Source: Sphingobium sp. TKS (GTDB lineage: Bacteria; Pseudomonadota; Alphaproteobacteria; Sphingomonadales; Sphingomonadaceae). Taken from it: a stretch of DNA of 64,000 nucleotides. The DNA is taken from contig NZ_CP005085.1 of the NCBI RefSeq assembly GCF_001563265.1, positions 456,615 through 520,614 on the forward strand. Reading direction: 5' to 3'. Position numbers and translations under genes: made by a program. Under the pieces are notes generated by a model. The model had not been told where the DNA came from, made no database searches, and saw nothing but the letters and a program-made list of their open reading frames with translations. Shown in pieces: positions 8,255 through 18,199 of the stretch (position 1 is its first letter; the number at the start of each line of letters is the position of its first letter).

Positions 8255-9472
8255 ATGGTTGAAGATCCATCCTCCGTTTCGCGCCCTCTGCCGAGCGCCG
8301 ATCTCACGCCAGAAAAAGACGAGATCCTGCACGAGCGCGGTATCGAGCCGATCGGGGGGATGACGCCTTCCAAGCGTAATACCGCCCTCATCTTTGCCGG
8401 CACGGCGATGGTACTCGGCATCCTGTGGGTTAATTCCGGAACGAGCCAACAGGCCTCCAATCGTGACCTCACTGCACCGGGCGGGGCGGCCCAAGAGCGG
8501 CGCGATATCGTGGCCCGGGAAACCGTCGATTACGCGGCGGTCGCGCCGCAGCCGAGACCGCTCGGCGCAGGCGGGAACGATCCCAACGCACCGGTGCTCA
8601 ATCCCGCAGCCGGGGTTCCTGGCCCCGACGGTCAGATCGTCCCTGCCATGCAGCCCGGTGCAGCGCCCGGCCCGTCAGGCGCCCGGCCGAACCTGGCCGA
8701 CCAGGCGCGACGGTCGACACTCATCGCCTATGGCGGGCGCGATCTCGGTGGAGAGACCTCGCAAGGCCCGGCGGCGGCCTCGAGCGCGCAACCGACCGAA
8801 AATTCAGGAACGCCAGGGAGTACGGAGGGCGGTGCGCCCAATGCGCTGGACTTGCTGCGACAAAGCTCAGCCGTAGGCGAAGCGCGAGCCTCGATGCTCC
8901 CCAATCGCAATTTTCTGATCACTGCGGGGACATTGATTCCCTGCACCCTTCAGACGGCCATCAATTCCGCACAGCCTGGATACACGTCCTGCCTGATTCC
9001 ACGGGACGTGTATTCCGAGAATGGCCGGGTCGTGCTCATGGAAAAGGGCACGCGCGTACTCGGCGAGTATCGCGGGGGCATCCAACAGGGGCAGAACCGC
9101 CTCTTTGTGCTTTGGACCCGGGCGGTGACGCCACAAGGCGTCCGCATCGACCTTGCCTCGCCTGGGTCAGACGCGCTCGGCCGCGCCGGGCTCGCCGGAG
9201 CGGTCGACAGCTTCTTCTGGGCACGGTTCGGCGGCGCGCTCCTACTCTCGCTCGTCGATGACGCCGCCTATATTGCCGGGCAGGCCGCATCGAGCGGCAA
9301 CGGCAATTTCAACAATGTCACGCGTGCGCCGAGCGAAGGGGCCGCGATCGCGCTCCAGAACAACATCAACATCCGGCCGGTGCTGAAAAAGAACCAGGGC
9401 GAGGAGGTCGGTATCTTCGTCGCCAAGGACTTCAACTTCGCCGATGTCTACAATCTGGAGCTGCGGCGGTAA
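8255..9472 (+). CDS. virB10: VirB10/TrbI core-complex protein
   Basis: A 405-residue protein that spans the envelope and links the inner and outer complexes. It has a cytoplasmic N-terminus, one membrane segment (NTALIFAGTAMVLGILWV), a long Pro/Gly/Ala-rich periplasmic linker, and a C-terminal TrbI domain (LIPCTLQTAINSAQPGY, VLMEKGTRVLGEYRGG, VDSFFWARFGGALLLS). AGGA precedes the ATG at 8255. It sits 3 bp after virB9 and 3 bp before virB11. Confidence 0.95.
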   Translation: MVEDPSSVSRPLPSADLTPEKDEILHERGIEPIGGMTPSKRNTALIFAGTAMVLGILWVNSGTSQQASNRDLTAPGGAAQERRDIVARETVDYAAVAPQPRPLGAGGNDPNAPVLNPAAGVPGPDGQIVPAMQPGAAPGPSGARPNLADQARRSTLIAYGGRDLGGETSQGPAAASSAQPTENSGTPGSTEGGAPNALDLLRQSSAVGEARASMLPNRNFLITAGTLIPCTLQTAINSAQPGYTSCLIPRDVYSENGRVVLMEKGTRVLGEYRGGIQQGQNRLFVLWTRAVTPQGVRIDLASPGSDALGRAGLAGAVDSFFWARFGGALLLSLVDDAAYIAGQAASSGNGNFNNVTRAPSEGAAIALQNNINIRPVLKKNQGEEVGIFVAKDFNFADVYNLELRR

Positions 9473-9475
9473 GCC

Positions 9476-10480
9476 ATGCGCGATACCGCCGTCCTCCGCC
9501 ATTATCTCGAACCGCTTCTTCCGTTGCTGGAGCCGGATGATGTAACCGAGCTCGTCATCAACCGCCCGGGCGAGGCGGGGATCGAGGACCGGCAGGGGTG
9601 GCGATGGCATGAGTTGCCTGAACTGGACAGCGAGTGGCTTGGAACGCTCGCCGTCGCCGCGGCAAGCTTCACGCACCAGGACATCGATGGGCAGACGCCG
9701 ATCTGTTCGACCGTCCTCCCAGGCGGCGAGCGCTGCCAGATCGTGATCCCGTCGGTGACGCCGAGCGGCTGCCCGTCCTTTACGATACGCAAGCCCTCGA
9801 CCGTAACCCTGCCGATCGACCAGCTCGCACGCGCTGGCCTCTTTGACACGACGCGCGCGAGCGCCCGGGACCTTACCGAAACCGACGCCGAGTTGGTGGC
9901 ACTTCGCGACGCGGGCGACTGGCCAGCCTTTTTCAAGGTCGCGGTCGCCGCGCGCAAGAATATCCTGGTCAGCGGGGCGACCGGGTCCGGCAAGACGACC
10001 TTGGCGAAAGCGCTTATCCAGCTCATCCCGCCCGACGAGCGGCTGCTTACGATCGAGGACACGCGCGAACTCATCGTGCCCCATCGCAATGTCGTTCACA
10101 TGGTCTATTCGGGCGAAGGGCAGGGCCGTGCGAAGGTCGGTCCCAAGCAGCTGCTCGAGAGCGCGCTGCGCATGCGCCCGGACCGGATCCTGCTGCAGGA
10201 GCTGCGCGACGGCACCGCCTTCTTCTACCTGCGCAACGTCAACTCGGGGCACCCTGGGTCGATCACCACCGTCCATGCTGGCTCTGCGGCGGGCGCCTTC
10301 GAGCAGCTGACATTGCTCGTCAAGGAATCCGAGGGCGGCCGCGATCTCGCGCGCGATGATATCCGCGGACTTTTGCGAATGCTCATCGATGTGGTCGTCC
10401 AGACCCGGCGCCATGGCGGTCGCTTTGAGGTCGAAGAGGTCTACTTCCACCCGAAGGTGGGCGATGCCGGTGCAGCGTAA
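9476..10480 (+). CDS. virB11: VirB11 hexameric traffic ATPase
   Basis: A 334-residue ATPase of the VirB11/GspE family that switches the secretion machine between pilus assembly and DNA transfer. Walker A is GATGSGKTTLAK near residue 167. The Asp box is ERLLTIEDTRELIVP. The Walker B region is MRPDRILLQELRD and the His box includes NSGHPGSITTVHA. The end overlaps virD4 by 17 bp. Confidence 0.96.
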   Translation: MRDTAVLRHYLEPLLPLLEPDDVTELVINRPGEAGIEDRQGWRWHELPELDSEWLGTLAVAAASFTHQDIDGQTPICSTVLPGGERCQIVIPSVTPSGCPSFTIRKPSTVTLPIDQLARAGLFDTTRASARDLTETDAELVALRDAGDWPAFFKVAVAARKNILVSGATGSGKTTLAKALIQLIPPDERLLTIEDTRELIVPHRNVVHMVYSGEGQGRAKVGPKQLLESALRMRPDRILLQELRDGTAFFYLRNVNSGHPGSITTVHAGSAAGAFEQLTLLVKESEGGRDLARDDIRGLLRMLIDVVVQTRRHGGRFEVEEVYFHPKVGDAGAA

Positions 10481-12428
10481 CTTCTGGATCATCGGCCTGT
10501 CCGTTGCCGGCGGCACCTTATTGTGCTGCGCCATCGCCGTGCCAGTTGCCCTCTTTGGGATGGGCCAGATCGGCCCGAACACCGACATCACGGCCTTGCC
10601 CGCATGGTTGTGGTACTATCGGGCGGACCCGCTGCTTATTCTTTGGCTAAAGCGCGGGGCTCTGGCGGGCGCTGTTGTGGTCGGGCTCCTCGCAATCGGG
10701 ATTCTGCGCCGCGGGCCGGCATTGCACGGCACCGCCCGGTTTGCGCGCGAAGGCGAGATCCGGCGGGAGGGCCTTCGCGACGCTGCCGGCATCGTTGTCG
10801 GCCGCAAGGCTGGACGTTTCCTGATATTCGGCGGGAGCGAGCATGTTCTGCTCGAGGCGCCCACGCGAGCGGGCAAGGGCGTGGGCGTCGTCATTCCCAA
10901 TCTGCTGACCTGGCCAGATTCGGTGATCGTGCTCGACGTGAAGCGGGAGAACTGGGGCGCAAGCGCCGGCTATCGGGCACGGGCCGGCCAAGCAGTGCAT
11001 CTGTTCGATCCGCTCGACGCGGAGGGGCGGACGGCGCGGTACAACCCCCTGGCGCACATCAGGCGGACTGATGACACCGAAGTCATCAACGAGCTGCAGA
11101 AGATCGCGGGCATGCTGTTCCCCGCGCCCGAGCGATCCGATCCCTTCTGGGCGGAGGCCGCGCGAGCGGCCTTTGTCGGCGTCGGCGCCCTGGTCGCATC
11201 CAACCCGGGCCTGCCCTTCACCATCGGCGAGATATACCGCCGCCTCACGAGCGGGGATCCCAAGAGCGACCTTCCCGCAGCGCTTCAGGAAGCTCGCAGG
11301 GTGGGCCAGCGCCTCAGCCAAGCTTGCGTGTCCGCGATCCAAGATTTCACCTCGGCCTCGGACAACACCTTTTCCGGGATCAAGCAGACCATCACCGCAC
11401 GGCTCAATCTCTGGCTCAACCCCATGGTGGATACCGCCACCTCGGAGAGCGACTTCGACCTGCGCGAGGTGCGGCGTCGGCGCATGTCGATTTACCTTGG
11501 CGTGTCGCCTGACAATATCGACCGCATCGCGCCGATCTACAGTCTGTTCCTGCAGCAACTCGTGGATCTCAACACCCGCGACCTTCCTGAGGGCGCTAGC
11601 AATGTCCCGGTCCTGGTCCTGCTCGACGAGTTCGCCAGGCTCGGCAAAGCCTCGGTGATTGCGAGCGGCTTCTCCTACGTCGCCGGCTATGGCCTGCGCC
11701 TGGTTCCGGTCATTCAGAGCCGATCCCAGCTTCGCGCAATCTACGGTCCCGATGTCACCGACGAGATCATCGCCAATTGCGGCCTCGAGGTTGTCTTCAC
11801 GCCTAAGGAGCTGAAGGTCGCGAACGAACTTTCCGAACGGCTCGGCTTTTTCACGATGAACGTGAAATCCCGCAGCCGTACCATCCACGGGCTACTGGCG
11901 AACCGGAGCATCTCGGAATCTGATCAGCGCCGCGCGCTCCTGCTGCCGCAAGAGCTCATGCAGCTGCCGAAGAACGAGCTCCTGCTCCTTCGCGCCGGCA
12001 TCCCCCCAATTCGAGGGCGCAAGATCGCCTATTACCGGATGCCGCGCTTCACTCGGCGGGTGGTTGCTCCGCCTGTGCCGTCCGCCCGTCCAATCGCGGC
12101 AATGCTTTCCCCACCTACGCCGGCTTCAGCGCGGCAGGGCGCTGGTACACCCGGTCTGAGCGGCGCCCCACAGCAGCCGGCGACAAGCTCGGGCGAGACC
12201 ATACAGGAGGAAATTGTGATGCGGGAAATGACCGACGCCGAGCTGGCAGGTGCGGCCAAGATCACGGATGACATGCTGGTTCTGGGCGACCTGGCCGAAC
12301 TGCCGCCCCCGGGCGACGAGGCCGCCGCGATCGCGTTCGTGTCGGCGATGGTCGAGCGGGCACTTTTGCCATCGGTCGGGCAGCCATCCACATCCATTAT
12401 CCAGGAAAGGACAGCCCATGTCCGCTGA
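10464..12428 (+). CDS. virD4: VirD4/TraG coupling protein
   Basis: A 654-residue ATPase that hands the relaxase-DNA complex to the secretion channel. Two N-terminal membrane segments (IIGLSVAGGTLLCCAIAVPV and GALAGAVVVGLLAIGIL) precede a cytoplasmic motor domain. The Walker A is LEAPTRAGKGVGVVIPNLL near residue 134, the Walker B is VLVLLDEFARLG near residue 385, and IQSRSQLRAIYG follows. The ATG at 10464 lies within the last codons of virB11 and gives the correct membrane topology; the longer open frame is virB11 shadow. The C-terminal tail is Pro/Ala-rich and acidic. Confidence 0.95.
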   Translation: MPVQRNFWIIGLSVAGGTLLCCAIAVPVALFGMGQIGPNTDITALPAWLWYYRADPLLILWLKRGALAGAVVVGLLAIGILRRGPALHGTARFAREGEIRREGLRDAAGIVVGRKAGRFLIFGGSEHVLLEAPTRAGKGVGVVIPNLLTWPDSVIVLDVKRENWGASAGYRARAGQAVHLFDPLDAEGRTARYNPLAHIRRTDDTEVINELQKIAGMLFPAPERSDPFWAEAARAAFVGVGALVASNPGLPFTIGEIYRRLTSGDPKSDLPAALQEARRVGQRLSQACVSAIQDFTSASDNTFSGIKQTITARLNLWLNPMVDTATSESDFDLREVRRRRMSIYLGVSPDNIDRIAPIYSLFLQQLVDLNTRDLPEGASNVPVLVLLDEFARLGKASVIASGFSYVAGYGLRLVPVIQSRSQLRAIYGPDVTDEIIANCGLEVVFTPKELKVANELSERLGFFTMNVKSRSRTIHGLLANRSISESDQRRALLLPQELMQLPKNELLLLRAGIPPIRGRKIAYYRMPRFTRRVVAPPVPSARPIAAMLSPPTPASARQGAGTPGLSGAPQQPATSSGETIQEEIVMREMTDAELAGAAKITDDMLVLGDLAELPPPGDEAAAIAFVSAMVERALLPSVGQPSTSIIQERTAHVR

Positions 12429-13302
12429 GAAGTCCGAGAATTCGCGGGGCGCCAGGAAGCGCGCCAATGCCATTTCAATCGGTGAAGGTCAGTCCGCACC
12501 GCGTTCTGGGAAAGACACGCGGGACGACATTCCCAAGGATCCCGGCACCCCTAACAAAGGCAAGGAGGGGGCAGGGGTCGAGCCCCGATCAATTTCTGCC
12601 GGCGACATACCGGAGCCCCTGCGAAAGCGCTACTTTTCGTCGACCGGCAAATGGTCGGGCGAACCGGCCTACTTCACGACGGCGCAGGCAAAAGAGCCTG
12701 CATTTCGGGACCAAGGGCGGCGTCTTGTCACCTCGAGCGAGAGTGAGGAGGTCGTGCGTGATCTCGTCGCCATCGCCCGGCATCGCGGATGGTCGAATGT
12801 TCATCTTACTGGCAGCGAAGCCTTCCGCCGGGCAGCATGGCTCGAGGCCAGTCGCCAAGGATTGGAAGTACGAGGATATCGGCCGAACGAACGCGACCTA
12901 CAAGAATTGGATCGGCTACGGCGAGACAAGAGCCGCAACAGTATTGCGCCGGCTGCCGTTCCATCAATCAGCCTGGAGTCCGGCCGAGGTCAGTCACAGG
13001 CTCGCGAGCGACCGACGCGATCCCGACCTGAGGCGCCCGGAGACAGAAACGAGCGAGCCGCGCAAAGTCAGTTGCGAGTGATCGAGGCGGTCGTGCGAAC
13101 CGCATTGTTCGACAATCCCGAAGCGATCTCGCGTGTTATGAAGGTCGCGACCACGAAACTGCGAAACCACGTCGAACAGGGTCATCAAATTCGTCCTGCC
13201 ACGGTCAGGGATACACGGGAACGGGGGCCTGTCAAAGTCGCGTCCGGCCGACAGGAATCGTCTAAGGTTCACCCACCTATCCAGCGATCTCGCAGTCGAT
13301 AG
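12418..13302 (+). CDS. Stand-alone LPD7-domain protein
   Basis: A 294-residue protein. The central part (about residues 50-160) fits the large-polyvalent-protein-associated domain 7: YFTTAQAKEPAFRDQGRRL, a run around VVRDLVAIARHRGWSNVHLT, then AFRRAAWLEASRQGLEVRGY. LPD7 is usually found as part of TraI-like relaxases or large plasmid polyproteins; here it is a separate gene, while the relaxase is coded 16 kb away on the other strand. Both ends are basic and probably disordered. Its ATG lies inside the end of virD4, so it is translated as the last T4SS operon gene. A relaxase-accessory role is inference. Confidence 0.75.
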   Translation: MSAEKSENSRGARKRANAISIGEGQSAPRSGKDTRDDIPKDPGTPNKGKEGAGVEPRSISAGDIPEPLRKRYFSSTGKWSGEPAYFTTAQAKEPAFRDQGRRLVTSSESEEVVRDLVAIARHRGWSNVHLTGSEAFRRAAWLEASRQGLEVRGYRPNERDLQELDRLRRDKSRNSIAPAAVPSISLESGRGQSQARERPTRSRPEAPGDRNERAAQSQLRVIEAVVRTALFDNPEAISRVMKVATTKLRNHVEQGHQIRPATVRDTRERGPVKVASGRQESSKVHPPIQRSRSR

Positions 13303-13381
13303 GCGCGACTGAAACCGCTCGCACGGAATAGCTTGATCCTCATCGTCCTGAGCCCCAAAAGACTCAGAGCAAGGGGGGCCT

Positions 13382-16300
13382 GTGGACGTCGAAGATTTTA
13401 TTGCGAAGTGGGCACCCGCAGGTGGCAACGAGCGAGCCAACACACAATTGTTTCTAACCGATCTGTGTCAACTGCTCGGCGTAGAGGCCCCGCGGCCAAC
13501 GCTAAGTGACACAGCGCAGAATGATTACGTCTTCGAACGTCATGTCATCAAAACCGAGATTGATGGCGCTACATCCAACGGCTGGATTGATTGCTATAAG
13601 CGTGGCAGTTTCATCTTAGAGGCTAAGCAAGGTAGCAGTGCCGACCTGGCGGCAGTCGACGCTGGTCAAGGTTACTCGCTTCGCGACTTCTTTGGCCAGA
13701 CTGCGGAGGACCGCTTCAAGCGCGGCATGGCTCGTCGAGACACCGCTGCATGGACCGGCGCTATGCAGCGAGCTGCAAGTCAAGCGGAGGGCTACGCTAA
13801 GAATTTGCCCCGCTCACATGGCTGGCCACCTTTCCTGCTGGTCAGCGACGTTGGATATTGCATCGACGTCTATGCGGACTTTCAACGCAACGGGAAAGGC
13901 TATGCGCCATTTCCCGACCGTCGTCGGTATCGAATTACCCTCGATGAACTGCGCGACAAGACAGTCCGGGAGCGCCTGGCGGCAATTTGGACCATGCCAA
14001 TGTCGCTCGACCCCTCGGCCGAGGCGGCACGGGTTACGCGAAAAATTGCGGATCATCTGGCTGTTCTAGCCCAGGGTATCGAAGCTCGAGAGCAGGACCC
14101 GGATCGCGTGGCGGCCTTCCTTATGCGTCTCCTCTTTACCATGTTCGCGGAGGACACTGGTCTTATTCCGAAGGCGAGTTTCAGCGCGCTCTTGAAAAAA
14201 GTCCGCGATCGCCCCGAACTCCTGGCCCCCCAACTCAGTCAGCTATGGGAGGCGATGGATACCGGTGGCCTTGCGTTTGGCCTTGGTGAGGCAGGGGAGG
14301 TTGTGCGTCAGTTCAATGGATACCTCTTTAAGGATGCCAGTGCGCTGGCGCTTGATCAGCGTGAGATCAACGTCCTCATCGACGCAGCGGCATCGGACTG
14401 GCGCCAGGTCGAGCCAGCAATTTTCGGAACCTTGCTTGAGCGTGCGCTGAATGCCAAAGAACGCGCCAAGCTTGGCGCGCATTTCACTCCGCGCGCCTAT
14501 GTAGAGCGACTGGTCGGCCCCACCGTAATGGAACCCCTGCGCGCTGATTGGGAAGGTGCGCGAACCGCAGCAACCTTGGCTGCGGAAGCAGGCGACAAGG
14601 AGACCGCGCGTCTTGAGGTCGAACGCTTTCACACCAAGCTCGCAAACATCGTCATTCTAGACCCGGCCTGCGGAACGGGCAATTTCCTTTATGTCGCGCT
14701 TGCGCGACTTAAGGAGTTGGAAGGAGAGGTGCTCGAATTGCTCGAAGCACTCGGCGATGAGCGCTATCTTCTTGAGCTCGGCAGCCACACGATTACTCCT
14801 GCCAACTTCCATGGCCTCGAAATCAATCCTCGGGCTGCACAGATCGCTCAACTCGTGCTCTGGATTGGCTATCTTCAATGGCATTTTCGTGTGAACGGAG
14901 AAGATCGGATGCCCGAGCCCCCCGTTTTGCGTGATGTCAGAACGATCATCCCAGCCGATGCCCTGCTTGATTGGGACGAGAAGCTTCCTGAGATGGAGAA
15001 CGGCGAGCCAAAGACGATCTGGGATGGTACGTCGATGAAGCCGCATCCAGTGACCGGGCGACCCGTTCCCGATCACTCCGGTCGGCTAACGGTATATCGG
15101 TACGTCAATCCGCGGCGGCAAGTCTGGCCGGAGGCAGACTTCATCATCGGGAACCCGCCCTTCATCGGATGCCGCCGAATGCGCAAGCGCCTCGGGTCGC
15201 CCTACGTCGATACGCTCCGGAGCGTGTACGGCGACCTTTCTGGCGAGATCGATTTCGTGACCTATTGGTGGGCACGAAGTGCCGAGCAGGTAGCGAATGG
15301 CTCTGTTCGAGGATTTGGTCTCATCACGACGAAGACTATTGCCCAATCGAGTAATCGCTCGGTGCTTAGCCGCTATCTCGATCCTGAGCGCGGTGGCAAA
15401 CTCTACCTGACCTTCGCGATTCCGAACCATCCGTGGCACGATCAGGAAACAACCGCTGCGGTGCGGATCGCGATGACTGCGGCTGCTGCCGGACAAGGCG
15501 CAGGACGGCTGTCGAGCGTTTCACTGGAGAAGCGCAAAAAAGGTGAAACACTGCTCGAGTTTGAGGAGCAAGTTGCGCCGATTAACATCGATCTGACTAC
15601 CGGCGCTAACGTCGCCGGCGCCACCTCACTCAGAGCCAACGGCAACATCTGTCGTATGGGTGTGAAAATGTCCGGTGACGGATTCAAAATCAATACCGAG
15701 CAGCGAGCCCGCTTCATCGCCGATGGCGTGCCGCCGGAACGAATGCCGCTGGTTGTGGCCGGCACGGATGTGACTGAGTCTCAAAGTAACACTTACGCTC
15801 TCGACTTCTTCGACATCGAGACTGAGGACGAGTTGCATGATCGCTTCCCTGGCGTGCACCGCTACCTGTTCGATCATGTGAAGCCAGAGCGCGATGAAAA
15901 CGACAGGGAGCAGTACCGCCTCAATTGGTGGCGCTTCGCAGAACCTCGACCGAGGCTTCGTGCAGCCATCAGCGGTCTCCGGCGCTACATCGTCACCAGC
16001 GAAACAGCTACGGAGAGGTTCTTCAAGTTTATTCCCAGTGCGGGCCGTCTCGTGGATGGCTCAGTTATAGCGATTGCGTCCGACGACCCCTATGTTCTCG
16101 GCGTGGTCTCGAGCACAGCGCACACCGTGTGGGCGCTTCGTGCGGGCGGGCGGATGGGGTCGGGCGACGATCCGCGTTATCAAAATGAAACCTGTTTTGA
16201 TCCGTTTCCCTTTCCGCCGAGCGTGCCGGAACTGGAGCAGAGGATTCGGATTGCAGCGCGCAAATTGGACAGGTTGCGCCGGAAGGTTCTAGCGCGCCAT

Positions 16301-16852
16301 TCGGATCTGACCCTGACAGCACTTTATACCACGCTCGCCCGTATGCGAGATGCCAAGGGTGGAGTTCTTGATCCCAAATACCGGTCCATCGCCGAACGCG
16401 GCGAAGTCTCGCTCATCCGCCATTATCACCAACAGATAGATGAGGCTGTCGCTGAAGCATACGGTTGGCCGCGCGACTTGGAACATGAGGAAATGCTGGT
16501 CAGGCTTGTTGCTTTGAATGACGAGCGAGCCGAGGAGGAGCGTGCGGGGCAGATCCGGTGGGTTCGGCCCTCTTTCCAGGCGAAATCCCTCCGAAAGAAG
16601 CCGGCCCAAGTCGTCCTGCAACTTCGCAGAGGCACCAAGGCAAAGAAGGTGGAGCGGGATTGGCCAAGCGCCCTTCCAGAACAAGTGGTTGCCGTCGCAA
16701 GCGTCGTGGCGCGGTCCGCCAAACCATTGGCGCCCAAAGATGTTGCCCGTGCATTCAAAGGGAAACGCGCCTCTACAGTCGCGCCAGTGCTTGATGCGCT
16801 TGCAGGAATGGGGATGGTACGAAAGCTTGAGGACGGCCGCTATGCGGCCTGA
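13382..16852 (+). CDS. Type IIG (MmeI-like) restriction-modification enzyme
   Basis: A 1,156-residue single-chain restriction-modification protein. The N-terminal nuclease has a PD-(D/E)xK pattern: D70 in GWIDCYKRG, then E80 and K82 in FILEAKQG. A helical linker follows. The adenine methyltransferase has motif I DPACGTGNF near residue 427 and motif IV NPPF near residue 591. The later part matches a target-recognition and C-terminal region. It should methylate one strand of its site and cut nearby, protecting the plasmid's host from phage. The GTG start has AAGGGGGG 4-5 bp upstream. No separate specificity or restriction subunit is present, so type I is unlikely. BREX PglX is similar in size but lacks the nuclease motif. 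Confidence 0.82.
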   Translation: MDVEDFIAKWAPAGGNERANTQLFLTDLCQLLGVEAPRPTLSDTAQNDYVFERHVIKTEIDGATSNGWIDCYKRGSFILEAKQGSSADLAAVDAGQGYSLRDFFGQTAEDRFKRGMARRDTAAWTGAMQRAASQAEGYAKNLPRSHGWPPFLLVSDVGYCIDVYADFQRNGKGYAPFPDRRRYRITLDELRDKTVRERLAAIWTMPMSLDPSAEAARVTRKIADHLAVLAQGIEAREQDPDRVAAFLMRLLFTMFAEDTGLIPKASFSALLKKVRDRPELLAPQLSQLWEAMDTGGLAFGLGEAGEVVRQFNGYLFKDASALALDQREINVLIDAAASDWRQVEPAIFGTLLERALNAKERAKLGAHFTPRAYVERLVGPTVMEPLRADWEGARTAATLAAEAGDKETARLEVERFHTKLANIVILDPACGTGNFLYVALARLKELEGEVLELLEALGDERYLLELGSHTITPANFHGLEINPRAAQIAQLVLWIGYLQWHFRVNGEDRMPEPPVLRDVRTIIPADALLDWDEKLPEMENGEPKTIWDGTSMKPHPVTGRPVPDHSGRLTVYRYVNPRRQVWPEADFIIGNPPFIGCRRMRKRLGSPYVDTLRSVYGDLSGEIDFVTYWWARSAEQVANGSVRGFGLITTKTIAQSSNRSVLSRYLDPERGGKLYLTFAIPNHPWHDQETTAAVRIAMTAAAAGQGAGRLSSVSLEKRKKGETLLEFEEQVAPINIDLTTGANVAGATSLRANGNICRMGVKMSGDGFKINTEQRARFIADGVPPERMPLVVAGTDVTESQSNTYALDFFDIETEDELHDRFPGVHRYLFDHVKPERDENDREQYRLNWWRFAEPRPRLRAAISGLRRYIVTSETATERFFKFIPSAGRLVDGSVIAIASDDPYVLGVVSSTAHTVWALRAGGRMGSGDDPRYQNETCFDPFPFPPSVPELEQRIRIAARKLDRLRRKVLARHSDLTLTALYTTLARMRDAKGGVLDPKYRSIAERGEVSLIRHYHQQIDEAVAEAYGWPRDLEHEEMLVRLVALNDERAEEERAGQIRWVRPSFQAKSLRKKPAQVVLQLRRGTKAKKVERDWPSALPEQVVAVASVVARSAKPLAPKDVARAFKGKRASTVAPVLDALAGMGMVRKLEDGRYAA

Positions 16853-16943
16853 GAAGCTGCGCTTCGGCAAATGGCCAACGTCTCCATTTGCCGCTCTTAT
16901 CTTCATAAACGGTAGGCACTGACTGCCAGGGGGGAACATCACC

Positions 16944-18197
16944 GTGTCGAGTTTCCGCTTCCTGCATGCTGCGGACATCCATTTGGACAGTCCATTGCAT
17001 GGCCTATCGCGGTACGATGGACTTCCCGTCGAGGAGATCCGGTCGGCCACGCGATCCGCGTTTGACAACCTCATCCAATGCGCGATCGACGAGGCGGTGG
17101 ACTTTGTCGTCATCGCCGGCGATCTATTCGATGGCGACTGGCGCGATATGGGGACGGGACTCTACTTTGCCCGGGCCATGGGCCGTCTCGATCAGGCCGG
17201 CATTCCAGCGTTCATTATTGCCGGCAACCACGACGCCGCCTCGGCGATCTCGCGGACGTTGACTTGGCCGCCAAACGTTCGCCAATTCGGACCGAGGCGT
17301 CCCGAAACCCACAGGCTGCCGAACCTCGCTGTGGCGCTGCACGGCCAGAGCTTTTCCACGCCGGCCGTCACCGACAACCTCGTCCTCTCCTATCCGGCCG
17401 CAGAAGCGAACTCGTTCAACATCGGCGTACTCCACACCGCCTTGGCGGGGCGGCCGGGGCACGCCAAATACGCGCCCTGTGGCGTCGAAGATTTACGCGG
17501 GAAGGGCTACGACTACTGGGCACTCGGCCATGTGCACGAGTTCGAAATCGTCAACGACAACCCCTATGTCGTCTTTCCAGGCAACGTGCAGGGCCGCACT
17601 ATACGCGAGGCGGGCGCAAAGGGTGCAGTCATCGTGACGGTGGTGGATGGCGAGGTTTCGTCCATTGATCGCATCGATCTGGACGTTGTGCGCTGGATCC
17701 GCCTCGACATCGATTGCGCCGGCTCATCGCCGGGCGGCCTCCCGGACCTGATCCGCGCCGAACTGACGCGCATCCACGGCGCCGATGGCTCCGGTCGGCC
17801 AATGATCGTCCGCGTGAGCCTGAGGGGCGAGCTCGCAGGCGCAGGCGCGCTCATCGACAAGGCTGGGGCCATTCGGGACGACGTGCGCGCCATCGCCACG
17901 TCGATCTCGCCAGACCTTCATGTCGAGAAGGTGAAGGTACTGGTGTCGGAGCCGACCACGGAACAACACGCCGTGCTCGGCGAGGATCTCGATGAATTGA
18001 TCGGCGAGGGCTCCTCGGACCTCGGACTAGCGGCGGCGATTGAGGCGGATCTGGAGCGCTTCATGGTTCTGGCGAAGAGCGCGCTCGGTGAGTCGGAGGA
18101 CGGTGAATTGCGTCTGTTAGCGGCACAGGGCGACTGGGCAGGAATCCTCGGCACCGCATCAACGGCGTTGCGGTCGCGCCTGACGCCGGAAGCCTGA
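16944..18197 (+). CDS. YhaO/SbcD-like metallophosphoesterase (DNA exonuclease)
   Basis: A 417-residue calcineurin-fold phosphoesterase. Metal-binding motifs are in order: FLHAADIHLDSPLHGL (D11, H13), VIAGDLFDGDW, IAGNHDAAS, then VLHTALAG and LGHVHEFEIV. The N-terminal half resembles SbcD/Mre11 and the C-terminal half is an acidic capping region. A GTG start with an AGGGGGGA ribosome site is used. It is 2 bp from the next gene, so the two form a nuclease-ATPase pair. It follows the restriction gene by 91 bp in the same direction. Confidence 0.82.
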   Translation: MSSFRFLHAADIHLDSPLHGLSRYDGLPVEEIRSATRSAFDNLIQCAIDEAVDFVVIAGDLFDGDWRDMGTGLYFARAMGRLDQAGIPAFIIAGNHDAASAISRTLTWPPNVRQFGPRRPETHRLPNLAVALHGQSFSTPAVTDNLVLSYPAAEANSFNIGVLHTALAGRPGHAKYAPCGVEDLRGKGYDYWALGHVHEFEIVNDNPYVVFPGNVQGRTIREAGAKGAVIVTVVDGEVSSIDRIDLDVVRWIRLDIDCAGSSPGGLPDLIRAELTRIHGADGSGRPMIVRVSLRGELAGAGALIDKAGAIRDDVRAIATSISPDLHVEKVKVLVSEPTTEQHAVLGEDLDELIGEGSSDLGLAAAIEADLERFMVLAKSALGESEDGELRLLAAQGDWAGILGTASTALRSRLTPEA

Positions 18198-18199
18198 CA

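Noticed and set aside
13382..16852. BREX PglX or DISARM methyltransferase
   Set aside because: The N-terminal D-x9-ExK nuclease motif and absence of pglZ, brxC or DISARM helicase genes favour a self-contained type IIG enzyme.
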